From: Verrucomicrobiota bacterium
GTDB lineage: Bacteria > Verrucomicrobiota > Lentisphaeria > Oligosphaerales > Oligosphaeraceae
Direction: 5' to 3'
Length of the DNA: 62,126 nt
NCBI GenBank assembly: GCA_019136135.1
Contig: JAGVUR010000043.1
Location: 1 to 62,126 of the forward strand
A program made the position numbers and the translations under genes. This document shows, piece after piece, positions 8,041 through 16,421 of the stretch (the stretch's first letter is position 1; each line of letters opens with the position of its first letter). The notes beneath the pieces are model-generated. The model was given only the letters and a program-made list of their open reading frames with translations. It ran no database searches and had not been told where the DNA came from.

Positions 8041-10239
8041 TTATGTTAACGCTTCCTGAAATTTCTGATGGAGTTTTTGCAGCTTGTCCAGGTAGAACGG
8101 GATGTTTTCGTCCCGCACGGACTCGTCTGCATCGACAAGCAGCTTGCTAAAGTCTGTAACGGAGACGGATTTCTTGTTTCCGGTTACATAGAATTCCACG
8201 CCATCCCCCTGCTTGTATTCCCGTCCTTCCGCCTTCAGCACCAGCTCGTAGGCGGCGCTGCGCTTGGTTTCGCCCTTCGCCAGCTTCTCGGCATAGGTTT
8301 TCGGTGCCATCGACAGGTATTCCCGCTTGGCGAAATCCTTCAACGGGAGGCGATGCTGCTCGATATCGTCCACGTACTTCTCGTACAGCGCATCCAGCTC
8401 GTCTTCGCAGCCTGTCAGCAGCAGAGTCACGTACTCCTGGACAAAGCGCCGTTGGAACTCCTCCAAGCCGCGAGACTTCAAGGCGGCGCCTGATATCGTC
8501 ACCTTGCCATCCTCGTCAAGCAATGCGTAGTTCTTCGCCTTGTACGAAAACATCGACTGATAGGTGGCATCCAGCTCGACTTCTATCCCAGCAGGCAATT
8601 GGGCTTGGACCAACGCCTCCATCGCTTCCGCATCAGTATGATCGGGACCGGGACGGAAATAGATGCCATCCGTGTCCATCTCGACAATCGTCACTCCCAA
8701 GCCAACGAGGAAATCCCGCATGCCGCTCAATATCTCGCGCCCGCGAGCCGTAATCTTCGACGCCAACCCGAAGTCGTTGAACGTCCCGCCAACAAACCCC
8801 GTGTATCCGTAAAAGGAATTGATCAGAATCTTGAAACTGTTTTGCAAGGCGCTCCAGCGCGCCCGTTCCGCGCCCGAGGTCCGCCGCACAGCATCCTTCG
8901 CCGCCAGGCGGAATGCACGCAACTCCGTCAACAACCGAAGGAATTCGCCGCGCCAGTCGCTTTCCGGCGTCAACTGCTCGCTGATCACAATTGAGGGATA
9001 CAGGCTGCGTACGTCAATATGCCAAATCGGCCTGAATACGCCGGTCGCCGCAACCTCTGCCAGTCCCCCTTGGTAGGCAACCACGGCCTGCTCCGTCGGC
9101 AACCCTGCTCCTGCCCTCAGGTACTCCGCCACCAGCAAGGCGTCGATGCGCGTGGCATTTCCCCGGACGATGCAATTTTGGTAGCCGAACGGAATCAATT
9201 GCGCCTGGTAGAAGTAGCTTGGCGACAGCAATTTGCTGATCGCATCCGTCTCGCGCACGTCGTCCAGGCAGTATTCTGCAATCATCTCGGGATCGCTTTC
9301 GTACAGCTCCGAGATTTTGGCTGGATCGACGTAGGTCCTGTTGGGGGCGGCAACTCCGAAATGGCGTGCGACGGACTTGAGTCCGTAGCTGTCCAATCCG
9401 CGATAGGACACATCGTACAGCATCACCAGATGGTAGGTATCGACCACATGCCGCCCAGGGATGTCATACCTCGTGTAGTTCACCATTCTTTCGCCGACGG
9501 AGAGCCTGCTGGAACGGGATTTCGCCACCTTGTTGTCTCGTCCCAGGGCGAACTTGACCTTATGCCGTTTGCATCGTGTTTCCAGATACTTAAGGTCGAA
9601 ATTATGGATATTATGCCCTTCGATCGCATCAGGATCGCGTTCCTTGATGATTTCGATCATCGCTTTCAGCAAGTTTTTCTCGCCTCCGAGCGTCTTGCTT
9701 GAGAGGTATGTTTCGAATCCGTGGCTATCCTTGATGGAGACCAGGATCACCTCGTCCGTCTCGGTTTCGGGATCGCTGAAGGTATGGCTTGAATCGCAAT
9801 GGGTCTCGATATCAAGCTGCATGCGCCTGATGTCGTCAAAATCCATGTCGCGGAACAGCCGTATTCCCAGCCCGGTCAGCATCTGCTGGCCCATATCCGT
9901 AAATGCACGATAGGGCTTGAGAGCATTCCTGCCCAAGCCACGGCTTTTCTTCGACAACTCCTTCAGGGCTTCATCGTAGGATGCCAAGTCCGGGAAACTG
10001 ACACGGACATTATGGCCAGCCGCCGTGCCCGTCAGCAACTCGATCTTGCTGCTGCCTGCCAGGCTCTTCGCCAATTCCTCGCCGCAAACCAACAGCCAAG
10101 GCTCGTAGTCAACAGCCTCGCAACTGACCGCATCGCCATCGCGGCGATACAACAACGCCTTCCCAGGCTCGCGATACTCAACCGATACGACGCGTGACGC
10201 ATCGCTCCGAACCAATCTTCCCAAATCCATCTCCGACAT
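8041..10239 (-). CDS. Family B DNA polymerase with 3'-5' exonuclease
   Basis: DNA-directed DNA polymerase of family B. Exonuclease motifs are complete: ExoI LDIET (about residue 142), ExoII HNIHNFDLKYL and ExoIII YCLDDVRETD. Polymerase motif A is HIDVRSLYPSI, motif B is NSFKILINSFYGYTG, and motif C is EMDTDGIYF, where the usual DTDS is DTDG; both catalytic Asp are present. At 732 residues it is slightly shorter than E. coli Pol II (783). Family B enzymes are sporadic in bacteria and usually serve damage tolerance or repair; the role here is inferred. It sits between mraY and a GH106-like gene in a long operon, with no SOS box seen. Confidence 0.9.
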   Translation of the reverse strand: MSEMDLGRLVRSDASRVVSVEYREPGKALLYRRDGDAVSCEAVDYEPWLLVCGEELAKSLAGSSKIELLTGTAAGHNVRVSFPDLASYDEALKELSKKSRGLGRNALKPYRAFTDMGQQMLTGLGIRLFRDMDFDDIRRMQLDIETHCDSSHTFSDPETETDEVILVSIKDSHGFETYLSSKTLGGEKNLLKAMIEIIKERDPDAIEGHNIHNFDLKYLETRCKRHKVKFALGRDNKVAKSRSSRLSVGERMVNYTRYDIPGRHVVDTYHLVMLYDVSYRGLDSYGLKSVARHFGVAAPNRTYVDPAKISELYESDPEMIAEYCLDDVRETDAISKLLSPSYFYQAQLIPFGYQNCIVRGNATRIDALLVAEYLRAGAGLPTEQAVVAYQGGLAEVAATGVFRPIWHIDVRSLYPSIVISEQLTPESDWRGEFLRLLTELRAFRLAAKDAVRRTSGAERARWSALQNSFKILINSFYGYTGFVGGTFNDFGLASKITARGREILSGMRDFLVGLGVTIVEMDTDGIYFRPGPDHTDAEAMEALVQAQLPAGIEVELDATYQSMFSYKAKNYALLDEDGKVTISGAALKSRGLEEFQRRFVQEYVTLLLTGCEDELDALYEKYVDDIEQHRLPLKDFAKREYLSMAPKTYAEKLAKGETKRSAAYELVLKAEGREYKQGDGVEFYVTGNKKSVSVTDFSKLLVDADESVRDENIPFYLDKLQKLHQKFQEALT

Positions 10240-10262
10240 TCGACACCCCCTTCAATCTCGCT

Positions 10263-11414
10263 TTAACGCAATTTCACAAACAACAAGAACAACAACGGAG
10301 TCAACAGAGCCTGCAACAGCATGAAACGAACTAAAACCTGAGCCTCGCTCCAGCCGAGATTCTTGCGGCAATGGTCGTGCAAAGGAAAGCGGACCTTGTG
10401 CAATTGCCGGACAATCCAAATCTGCTTCGCAACTTCCTCGTCAGTGGCGAAATTATGCACATTCTTCGGATCCTTCACGTTGCGCAGCGGCATTCTCGTA
10501 TCGATTCCCATTTTCTTCAAGATTCTCAGCGCCAACAGCTTCACCAAACCGGAACCCCCATTCAGGACCAGGATCGGAGCGACGGCAAGGAACATGAACA
10601 GATTGCCGGACGCCATCGCGCCCAAGCCGATCAACAAGCCAAGGAAGCGGGATCCTGCGTCGCCCATCATCACTGCGCTGGGATGGGCATTGTGCCACAA
10701 GTAGCCCGAAAACACACCGGCGCTAACAAAGACCATCAATGCCCACTGGGCGCCGGATCCATAGTGCGGAATACGCAAGTAATCAGATATGACGTTGTGA
10801 CCAATCACGGCATACAAGAACACGCCCATGCATAGCAACGTCATGATTGACAACGAACCCGCCAAGCCGTCCACGCCATCGCTGCAATTGACGGCGTTGA
10901 CGCAAATAAACAGCAAAAAACCGCCAACCAACACGTAAACCCACCAATCCATGTAGAGTTCGCCCTTCACCAAAGGAACCCATATGCGCATCGTTTTCAT
11001 CTCGCTGAAACACAGGGCGGTCGAAAACGAAATCACCATGTCAAGCATGCCCTTCTTGAACTCAGACCATGCAACCTTGCTACAGTCGTCCAAGTAACCG
11101 GTCAACATAATCGCGTACAGGCAAGCCATGATGCCCAAAACACGCCACGATAAAGGCATCACGATCAACATGACGACCATTGCGATCGTCACGATCAGAA
11201 AACCGGCGCCAGTCGGCTTGCCCTTTGCCTTCTCGCTGCCCTCGACAAACTGCTTCCCACGATCAACAGGCAAAATATGCCACAAGCGGGGCAACAACCA
11301 CCAACAGGCCAAGGCACCCAAAGTCACACCAAGGCCAATCAATACCAAGTACGAATCAAACAACCTGAAAGGTCCCCAGTACTTGGTCAGTATCTTAGAC
11401 AAAAACGGAAGCAT
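10263..11414 (-). CDS. mraY: Phospho-N-acetylmuramoyl-pentapeptide transferase (MraY)
   Basis: Integral membrane enzyme that transfers phospho-MurNAc-pentapeptide from UDP to undecaprenyl phosphate, forming lipid I. About ten hydrophobic segments are visible. Conserved elements are GKPTGAG, TGYLDDCSK (the Asp-Asp pair), NAVNCSDGVDGLAGS and NAHPSAVMMGDAGS. The usual HHH motif is present as PLHDHCRKNLGWSEAQVLVRF, with the middle His changed to Asp. Length (383) is somewhat above the usual ~360. Unusually it is not flanked by murD, murE, murF, ftsW or murG but by a protein kinase and a DNA polymerase. Whether a second canonical mraY exists elsewhere in the genome cannot be seen. Confidence 0.88.
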   Translation of the reverse strand: MLPFLSKILTKYWGPFRLFDSYLVLIGLGVTLGALACWWLLPRLWHILPVDRGKQFVEGSEKAKGKPTGAGFLIVTIAMVVMLIVMPLSWRVLGIMACLYAIMLTGYLDDCSKVAWSEFKKGMLDMVISFSTALCFSEMKTMRIWVPLVKGELYMDWWVYVLVGGFLLFICVNAVNCSDGVDGLAGSLSIMTLLCMGVFLYAVIGHNVISDYLRIPHYGSGAQWALMVFVSAGVFSGYLWHNAHPSAVMMGDAGSRFLGLLIGLGAMASGNLFMFLAVAPILVLNGGSGLVKLLALRILKKMGIDTRMPLRNVKDPKNVHNFATDEEVAKQIWIVRQLHKVRFPLHDHCRKNLGWSEAQVLVRFMLLQALLTPLLFLLFVKLR

Positions 11415-11439
11415 CTTACCTTCAACTCCAAGCTAATAA

Positions 11440-12249
11440 TCACTTCTTCTTCAAATCGGCAACCAATTCGCACATGTCAGCATAGCGATTCTCGCGTCGC
11501 TTCTCCAAACCACGCATGATAATCGCGCTCAAACGGGACGGCATGTTCGGGTTCAGCTCCAAGGGAGCGCGTGGAACCGTCTTCATGTCAGACTGGTGAC
11601 GCCGCAACTCCCTGACAGTCGAACCCACAAAGGGGGACTTGCCAGTGCACAGTTGATACGCCATCAAGCAAAACGCAAATACGTCAGACGCAGGAAAGGC
11701 AGTCTTGTCGTTGAATTGCTCGGGCGCCATGTACCCGGGTGTCCCGGATTGGGGATGCGGCTTGTTGTAAGTCGAACGCTTCGCCAAATCAAAATCCGTC
11801 AATTTCACGACGGGCTTCGAGCTGGTCTCGCGCAACAGGAAATTTTCCGGCTTCACATCCAAGTGCATGAATCCATTGCGATGGATCCACGCCAGCGCCT
11901 CGGCCGCCTCGACAATGATAAACACGCATTCACGCTGAAGAACGTCCGCACGGGAATTCATCAGCGCCTTCAGGTTCTGGCCTTCAACCAACTCGATGAT
12001 CTCATACGGACGGAGACCATAATAGCCCCACTCCAATGAATTGACGATATTGGGATGCGGGCTCAACGCCTCGCGCACGCGAAGGCCAAAGCGAAAATCC
12101 CTGTGCCGAGAGTAATTCAGCACCTTCGAGGCATGGAGCTCGCGCAACAAGGCGCGGCGACCATTACCGAACACGATCAACGAGAGCGTCGCCATCCCGC
12201 CTTCGGCAAACCTGCCTAGCTTGTTGTATGTCAATCGTTCACCGCTCAT
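11440..12249 (-). CDS. Hanks-type Ser/Thr protein kinase, atypical
   Basis: A 269-residue stand-alone kinase domain without a transmembrane segment or PASTA repeats. Visible elements: glycine-rich loop GRFAEGGMATLS, catalytic loop HLDVKPENF (HRD changed to HLD, but Asp, Lys and Asn kept), TDFDLAK (DFG changed to DFD), GTPGYMAPEQ (APE), and SDVFAFCLMAYQL. The segment aligned with the ATP-anchoring VAIK lysine reads ALLREL, with Arg in place of Lys. It may therefore be weakly active or a pseudokinase. It lies between aconitase (18-base gap) and mraY (25-base gap), so coexpression with cell-wall synthesis is likely; substrate unknown. Confidence 0.85.
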   Translation of the reverse strand: MSGERLTYNKLGRFAEGGMATLSLIVFGNGRRALLRELHASKVLNYSRHRDFRFGLRVREALSPHPNIVNSLEWGYYGLRPYEIIELVEGQNLKALMNSRADVLQRECVFIIVEAAEALAWIHRNGFMHLDVKPENFLLRETSSKPVVKLTDFDLAKRSTYNKPHPQSGTPGYMAPEQFNDKTAFPASDVFAFCLMAYQLCTGKSPFVGSTVRELRRHQSDMKTVPRAPLELNPNMPSRLSAIIMRGLEKRRENRYADMCELVADLKKK

Positions 12250-12267
12250 CGCTTCATTTCAACTGGC

Positions 12268-14205
12268 TCAAACCAAACGACCACCGCGCAACACCAACTC
12301 AATATCCTCGGAGGACAAAAGATGGCGCAAACGCAATGAAACGCGACTGCCATCCGCCTTCACAACCTCACCAACAACATCGCTGCCACGGCGAAGCTGA
12401 TCGCCAATGCCCTTCAATTCAATCGAATCGCCCTGCTCAACCTTATCCAATTCACTTGCATCGGCAAAATACAAGGGGAGAATGCCGAAATTCAACAGGT
12501 TGGCGGCATGGATCCGCTCGATGCTCAACGCGATGATGCAGCGAATGCCCAAGTGCATCGGGCAAATCGCAGCGTGCTCGCGACTGGAGCCCTGGCCATA
12601 GCTCTCGCCGGCAACGACAATCCCGGCGCGACCGCTATCGCGTACTGCAGCCGCGCGTTCGGCAAAGGTCGGCTTCCCGGGTTCGTTGAAGCACTCGAAA
12701 ACATATTGGGCGTAACGAGGTATGTTCGACCTGTACTTCAAGTACGCTCCTGCGGGCATGATATGGTCTGTCGTAATCTTTTCGCCAAGTTTCAACAACA
12801 CTTCTCCTTCCAGGTCCTTCGGGAATGGCTTGCCTTTCGGAGGCTCTCCGATCGTTTCCTTTCTGATGATTTCCACGCCTTTGCCCTCGGGCAGCAGCAC
12901 CATGGAATCGTCAATGGCAAAACGTTCCGGCATCTTCCATTCGGGGTACGGAATTCCCAGTTCACGTGGATCGGTCAGCACGCCTGTCAATGCCGTCGCC
13001 ACCGCCGTTTCGGGACTGACCAAGTAGCACTGGTCGTTCTTCGTTCCCGTCCGATTCAGGAAGTTCCTATTGTTTGTACGGACGCTGATAGTACCACTTG
13101 CAGGGCTGAATCCCTGTCCGATACAAGGACCGCACGCGGATTCCAAGATCCGGCATCCTGCCGCCAACAAGTCAGTCATCCCGCCTTCCATGCTCAACAT
13201 GCACATCACCTGGCGGCTTCCCGGAGCAATCCCAAGATCCAAGCCGGAATGGACTTGACGGCCGCGCAAAACCGCCGCTACCATCCGCAAGTCACGCAAC
13301 GAACTGTTCGTGCAGGAACCAATCATCACCTGGGATACTGGGAGACCGGCAACCTCCGAAACTGGCTTCACGTTCGCGGGATTGGAGGGACAAGCCGCCA
13401 TCGGAACCAATTCACTCAAATCCAATTCGATGACGCGGTCGTACACTGCATCATCGTCAGCACGCAATTCAACCCAATTTTCCTCGCGCGCTTCTGCCGC
13501 CAAAAACTCACGAGTCGCCTCGTCAGAGGGGAACACCGATGTGGTCACGCCCAGTTCAGCGCCCATGTTGGTAATCGTCGCCCGCTCGGGAACGCTCAGC
13601 GTGGCTACTCCATCACCGAAGTATTCCACCGCCCAGCCCACGTTTCCCTTGCTGCCCATAATGCTCAACACCTTGAGGATGATATCCTTGGCTGAAACCC
13701 AAGGACGCAAGGCGCCGGTCAGCTTGATGCCGCAGACCTTTGGAAAGGTCAGCTTGAAGGGCTCGCCAGCCATCGCCAGCGCCACATCCAAGCCACCCGC
13801 TCCAATCGCCAGCATTCCGATGCCGCCGCCGGTCGGCGTATGGGAATCCGATCCCAGCAACGTCTTGCCGGGAATGCCATACCGTTCCAAATGAACCTGG
13901 TGGCAAATCCCGTTGCCCGGACGCGAAAACAACACGCCCTTCGAGGAACAGACGCTGCGAAGATACAAATGATCGTTCGCGTTCTCAGGGCCCATCTGGT
14001 TCGTGTTGTGGTCAACGTACTGGATCGACAGCTCGGTCTTCACACGATCGACTCCCATCGCCTCCAATTCCAAAAATGCCATCGTGCCGGTCGCATCCTG
14101 GCACAAGGTCTGGTCAATGCGAATCTTGACTTCCTGACCCGCCTCGCAAACGCCATCGACCAAGTGAGACTCGATGATCTTCGCTATCAATGTCTTGCCT
14201 GACAT
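12268..14205 (-). CDS. Aconitate hydratase
   Basis: Aconitase interconverting citrate and isocitrate with a [4Fe-4S] cluster. The cluster cysteines are visible in IGSCTNSS and SACGPCIGQG; substrate-binding segments include LGSDSHTPTGGG and NNRNFLNRTGTK, and the swivel domain carries SYGQGSSREHAA. At 645 residues it belongs to the short, mitochondrial/Aquifex-type aconitases and not the ~890-residue AcnA or AcnB types. A related hydrolyase such as homoaconitase cannot be fully excluded. It is 38 bases downstream of the enolase-like gene in the same operon. Confidence 0.88.
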   Translation of the reverse strand: MSGKTLIAKIIESHLVDGVCEAGQEVKIRIDQTLCQDATGTMAFLELEAMGVDRVKTELSIQYVDHNTNQMGPENANDHLYLRSVCSSKGVLFSRPGNGICHQVHLERYGIPGKTLLGSDSHTPTGGGIGMLAIGAGGLDVALAMAGEPFKLTFPKVCGIKLTGALRPWVSAKDIILKVLSIMGSKGNVGWAVEYFGDGVATLSVPERATITNMGAELGVTTSVFPSDEATREFLAAEAREENWVELRADDDAVYDRVIELDLSELVPMAACPSNPANVKPVSEVAGLPVSQVMIGSCTNSSLRDLRMVAAVLRGRQVHSGLDLGIAPGSRQVMCMLSMEGGMTDLLAAGCRILESACGPCIGQGFSPASGTISVRTNNRNFLNRTGTKNDQCYLVSPETAVATALTGVLTDPRELGIPYPEWKMPERFAIDDSMVLLPEGKGVEIIRKETIGEPPKGKPFPKDLEGEVLLKLGEKITTDHIMPAGAYLKYRSNIPRYAQYVFECFNEPGKPTFAERAAAVRDSGRAGIVVAGESYGQGSSREHAAICPMHLGIRCIIALSIERIHAANLLNFGILPLYFADASELDKVEQGDSIELKGIGDQLRRGSDVVGEVVKADGSRVSLRLRHLLSSEDIELVLRGGRLV

Positions 14206-14243
14206 CTATATACTCCTTTATTGACATGAACTCAATTCTTAAC

Positions 14244-15341
14244 CTATGAAATCATCTCCTCCAAACGCAGAAGCTGATTGTACTTCAAAACATTCTCCGA
14301 ACGGAACAAGCTTCCAAAACGAACATGCTCGGCTCCAACCGCAATCGACAACTCGGACGCGCTCGAATCGTCGCAACCACAGGCGCCACAAGCGGAAAAA
14401 ACCAGCTTGCGACCGCCGCAACGGACCTCGTCGCACTTGCCAAGCAACTCAGTGACCGTCGATGCCGAACTCATCTCGACGACGCGACCATTGCAACTGG
14501 ACGACACGCCGCACACCAAAATCCCCTTCAGAGCTTCCGACAGGGACGCAATCTCATCCTTGACCCAATCCAACTCCACATACGTAATCGGATATTCCTT
14601 CAATAGCTCTTGCAAACCTTCGCTACGGCTTTCAACCGTTGTCATGTCCAATGGCAAGGGACGAGCCAAGCCAAACGCCACGTCGCTCTCCAAGGAATAG
14701 CCGCAATACTCCGAGGCTGCCCGCATGGAATCCAGGATATCGCAATCCATGACGTCCAAAACGTCAATGCCTTCAAATCCCTGATTGAAACGAACGCCGC
14801 GATTCTCGAATTCGCGCAGCAATCCCTGGCTGAGTTCGGACAACATGCGCAACTTGTCCTTGAATCGCATCCCCGTTTTCCGGCTCATCGCCAAGAACTC
14901 GCCAAACTGGGATCCGCTGGAGCTTCGGCACAGCGTCACGATCGGATCGGGCAACCGACTCCCGCGCAAGCCTCCCAAATACCGGCACAGCGGAATCTCA
15001 AGAGCCAATGCCGCAGCGTGGCATACCGCCAAACTGACGCCGAAGCTCGAATTGCCGCCGATGCTGTCCAAATTCCCCAATGCCCGATCAACGCCGACTT
15101 GGTTCAAGCCGTCCATCCCGCGCAAAGGAGTCGAGATCAAATCACGCACATGGGACAAAGACAAGCCAACTCCACGACCGCCGAAGCGACGCTCGTCGCC
15201 GTCACGCATTTCCTTCGGAACGCCAACGGGAGCAACGGCACGTCCCAACGCGCCACATTCCAAAGTCACCTCGCATTCCAAGATCGCTTGTCCGCGACTG
15301 TCCAGCAATTCGCGAGCCTGTATGTCCTGTATGATCGTCAT
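14244..15341 (-). CDS. Enolase paralogue lacking catalytic residues
   Basis: Clearly of enolase ancestry: ARELLDSRGQAILECEVTLE at the N-terminus, NSSFGVSLAVCHAAALA, YPITYVELDW and the C-terminal RSENVLKYNQLLRLEE all align with phosphopyruvate hydratase. At 365 residues it is about 65 shorter than enolase. The mobile substrate loop (SGASTG) is missing (VAPVGVPKEMRDGD), the GDEGG motif with the general acid reads FNQGFEG, the second metal Asp (GDDL) reads CGVSS, the block with the catalytic Lys (LIKFNQIG) is lost, and the phosphate-binding SHRSGETED reads SACGACGCDD. Two metal-site acids may remain. It should not be a working enolase; a new function or structural role is inferred. Confidence 0.8.
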   Translation of the reverse strand: MTIIQDIQARELLDSRGQAILECEVTLECGALGRAVAPVGVPKEMRDGDERRFGGRGVGLSLSHVRDLISTPLRGMDGLNQVGVDRALGNLDSIGGNSSFGVSLAVCHAAALALEIPLCRYLGGLRGSRLPDPIVTLCRSSSGSQFGEFLAMSRKTGMRFKDKLRMLSELSQGLLREFENRGVRFNQGFEGIDVLDVMDCDILDSMRAASEYCGYSLESDVAFGLARPLPLDMTTVESRSEGLQELLKEYPITYVELDWVKDEIASLSEALKGILVCGVSSSCNGRVVEMSSASTVTELLGKCDEVRCGGRKLVFSACGACGCDDSSASELSIAVGAEHVRFGSLFRSENVLKYNQLLRLEEMIS

Positions 15342-15351
15342 CGCTCTGTCC

Positions 15352-16392
15352 TCAACCGTAAGTCGTTGCCATCGCCTTGTTCGCCATCGAACTCTTGCAG
15401 ATCAAATCAAGAATATGGATCGGGCGCCGAGCGAACTCGGCCGTAATCACCAAGGGTTCTCCCTTCGTCAAATGGGCACCGATATTCTCGTAAAACCGAT
15501 AGCTTTCCGAAGGCGGATCGTTTCCTTCTCGTATCACCTTGCAGTCTTTCTCCTGGCAAATCGCCTTCCAGCGGCCGGGACGGATTATGAACACGCCCTT
15601 TGTGCCTGTCACCGTCAACCAGCCCTCGCGAGGAGCCGATTCCAGGTTGGATGTCAAAAGCGTCAACCACTGCCCGCTGTCAAACCGAACGACGCCAAAC
15701 GCCTCGTCTTCGATTCCGTCTTCCAGGCCGTACGGGTTCTTGTCCGCCCAGAATCCCCTGTGGGCATAGCCGCTGACCTCGGTCATCTTGCCGTCAAGCA
15801 ACTGTAGCGAGTACTCCAGCAAGTGGACACCCCAATCGTACATCACGCCGCCCGAAATGCTCTTGGAGGAACGCCACCAGTCACGAGGTTCGCTGTATCC
15901 ACCCATGTGAGCCTCAACACGGACAACGTCGCCAATCAACTTCTCCTGGCGAATCTTTCGCACCGCCTCCATGATCCAGCCGTCCCAATGCCGATTGTGA
16001 TACGTGGACAGCATCACCTTGTTGGCATCGCGAACCGCGATCATCCTGTCGCATTCCTCCGTGGTAATCGCGAATGGCTTTTCGGTCACGACGTTACGTC
16101 CCGCCTCCATGCACTCGATCGCCAGATCGGCATGGGTGTTGTGCGGAGTGCAGATGCACAGCAGATCGACGTCGCACTTCGCCAGCATTTCCGTCGCTGA
16201 CGAATAGGTGGCGATTCCGGGGAAATCCTGCCGCGCCGCAGGCAACCGGGGCGGATCGATGTCAGCAACGCAAACAACTTGCATTCCCGCACGCTTCATC
16301 TCCGACAAATGCTGCCGGGCAATCATGAAGGACGCGCCATACCCAACTGCACCGACCTTGATGTCAGACATTTTCCGAAAACGCTTTTTCAT
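15352..16392 (-). CDS. Gfo/Idh/MocA family oxidoreductase
   Basis: NAD(P)-dependent sugar/inositol dehydrogenase-like protein. The Rossmann motif GAVGYGASFMIARQHL is at the N-terminus, with CICTPHNTHADLAIECMEAG and the family signature VVTEKPFAITTEECDRM near residues 80-115; the C-terminal part contains VEAHMGGYSEPRDWWRSSKS and GVMYDWGVHLLEYSLQLL, with the conserved His of the substrate domain. The ATG at 16390-16392 is preferred because AGGAG lies 11 bases before it; an upstream in-frame GTG overlaps that site. Ten bases separate it from the enolase-like gene. Substrate cannot be read from sequence. Confidence 0.85.
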   Translation of the reverse strand: MKKRFRKMSDIKVGAVGYGASFMIARQHLSEMKRAGMQVVCVADIDPPRLPAARQDFPGIATYSSATEMLAKCDVDLLCICTPHNTHADLAIECMEAGRNVVTEKPFAITTEECDRMIAVRDANKVMLSTYHNRHWDGWIMEAVRKIRQEKLIGDVVRVEAHMGGYSEPRDWWRSSKSISGGVMYDWGVHLLEYSLQLLDGKMTEVSGYAHRGFWADKNPYGLEDGIEDEAFGVVRFDSGQWLTLLTSNLESAPREGWLTVTGTKGVFIIRPGRWKAICQEKDCKVIREGNDPPSESYRFYENIGAHLTKGEPLVITAEFARRPIHILDLICKSSMANKAMATTYG

Positions 16393-16421
16393 CTGTTCGT
16401 TCACTCCTAGTCAACAAACTG

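Noticed and set aside
6443..8059. 538-codon plus-strand open frame over the GH106-like gene
   Set aside because: Antisense shadow; the minus-strand GH106-like protein has clear family motifs over the same DNA.
12508..13695. 395-codon plus-strand open frame over aconitase
   Set aside because: Antisense to aconitase cluster-ligand motifs, with no recognisable protein features.
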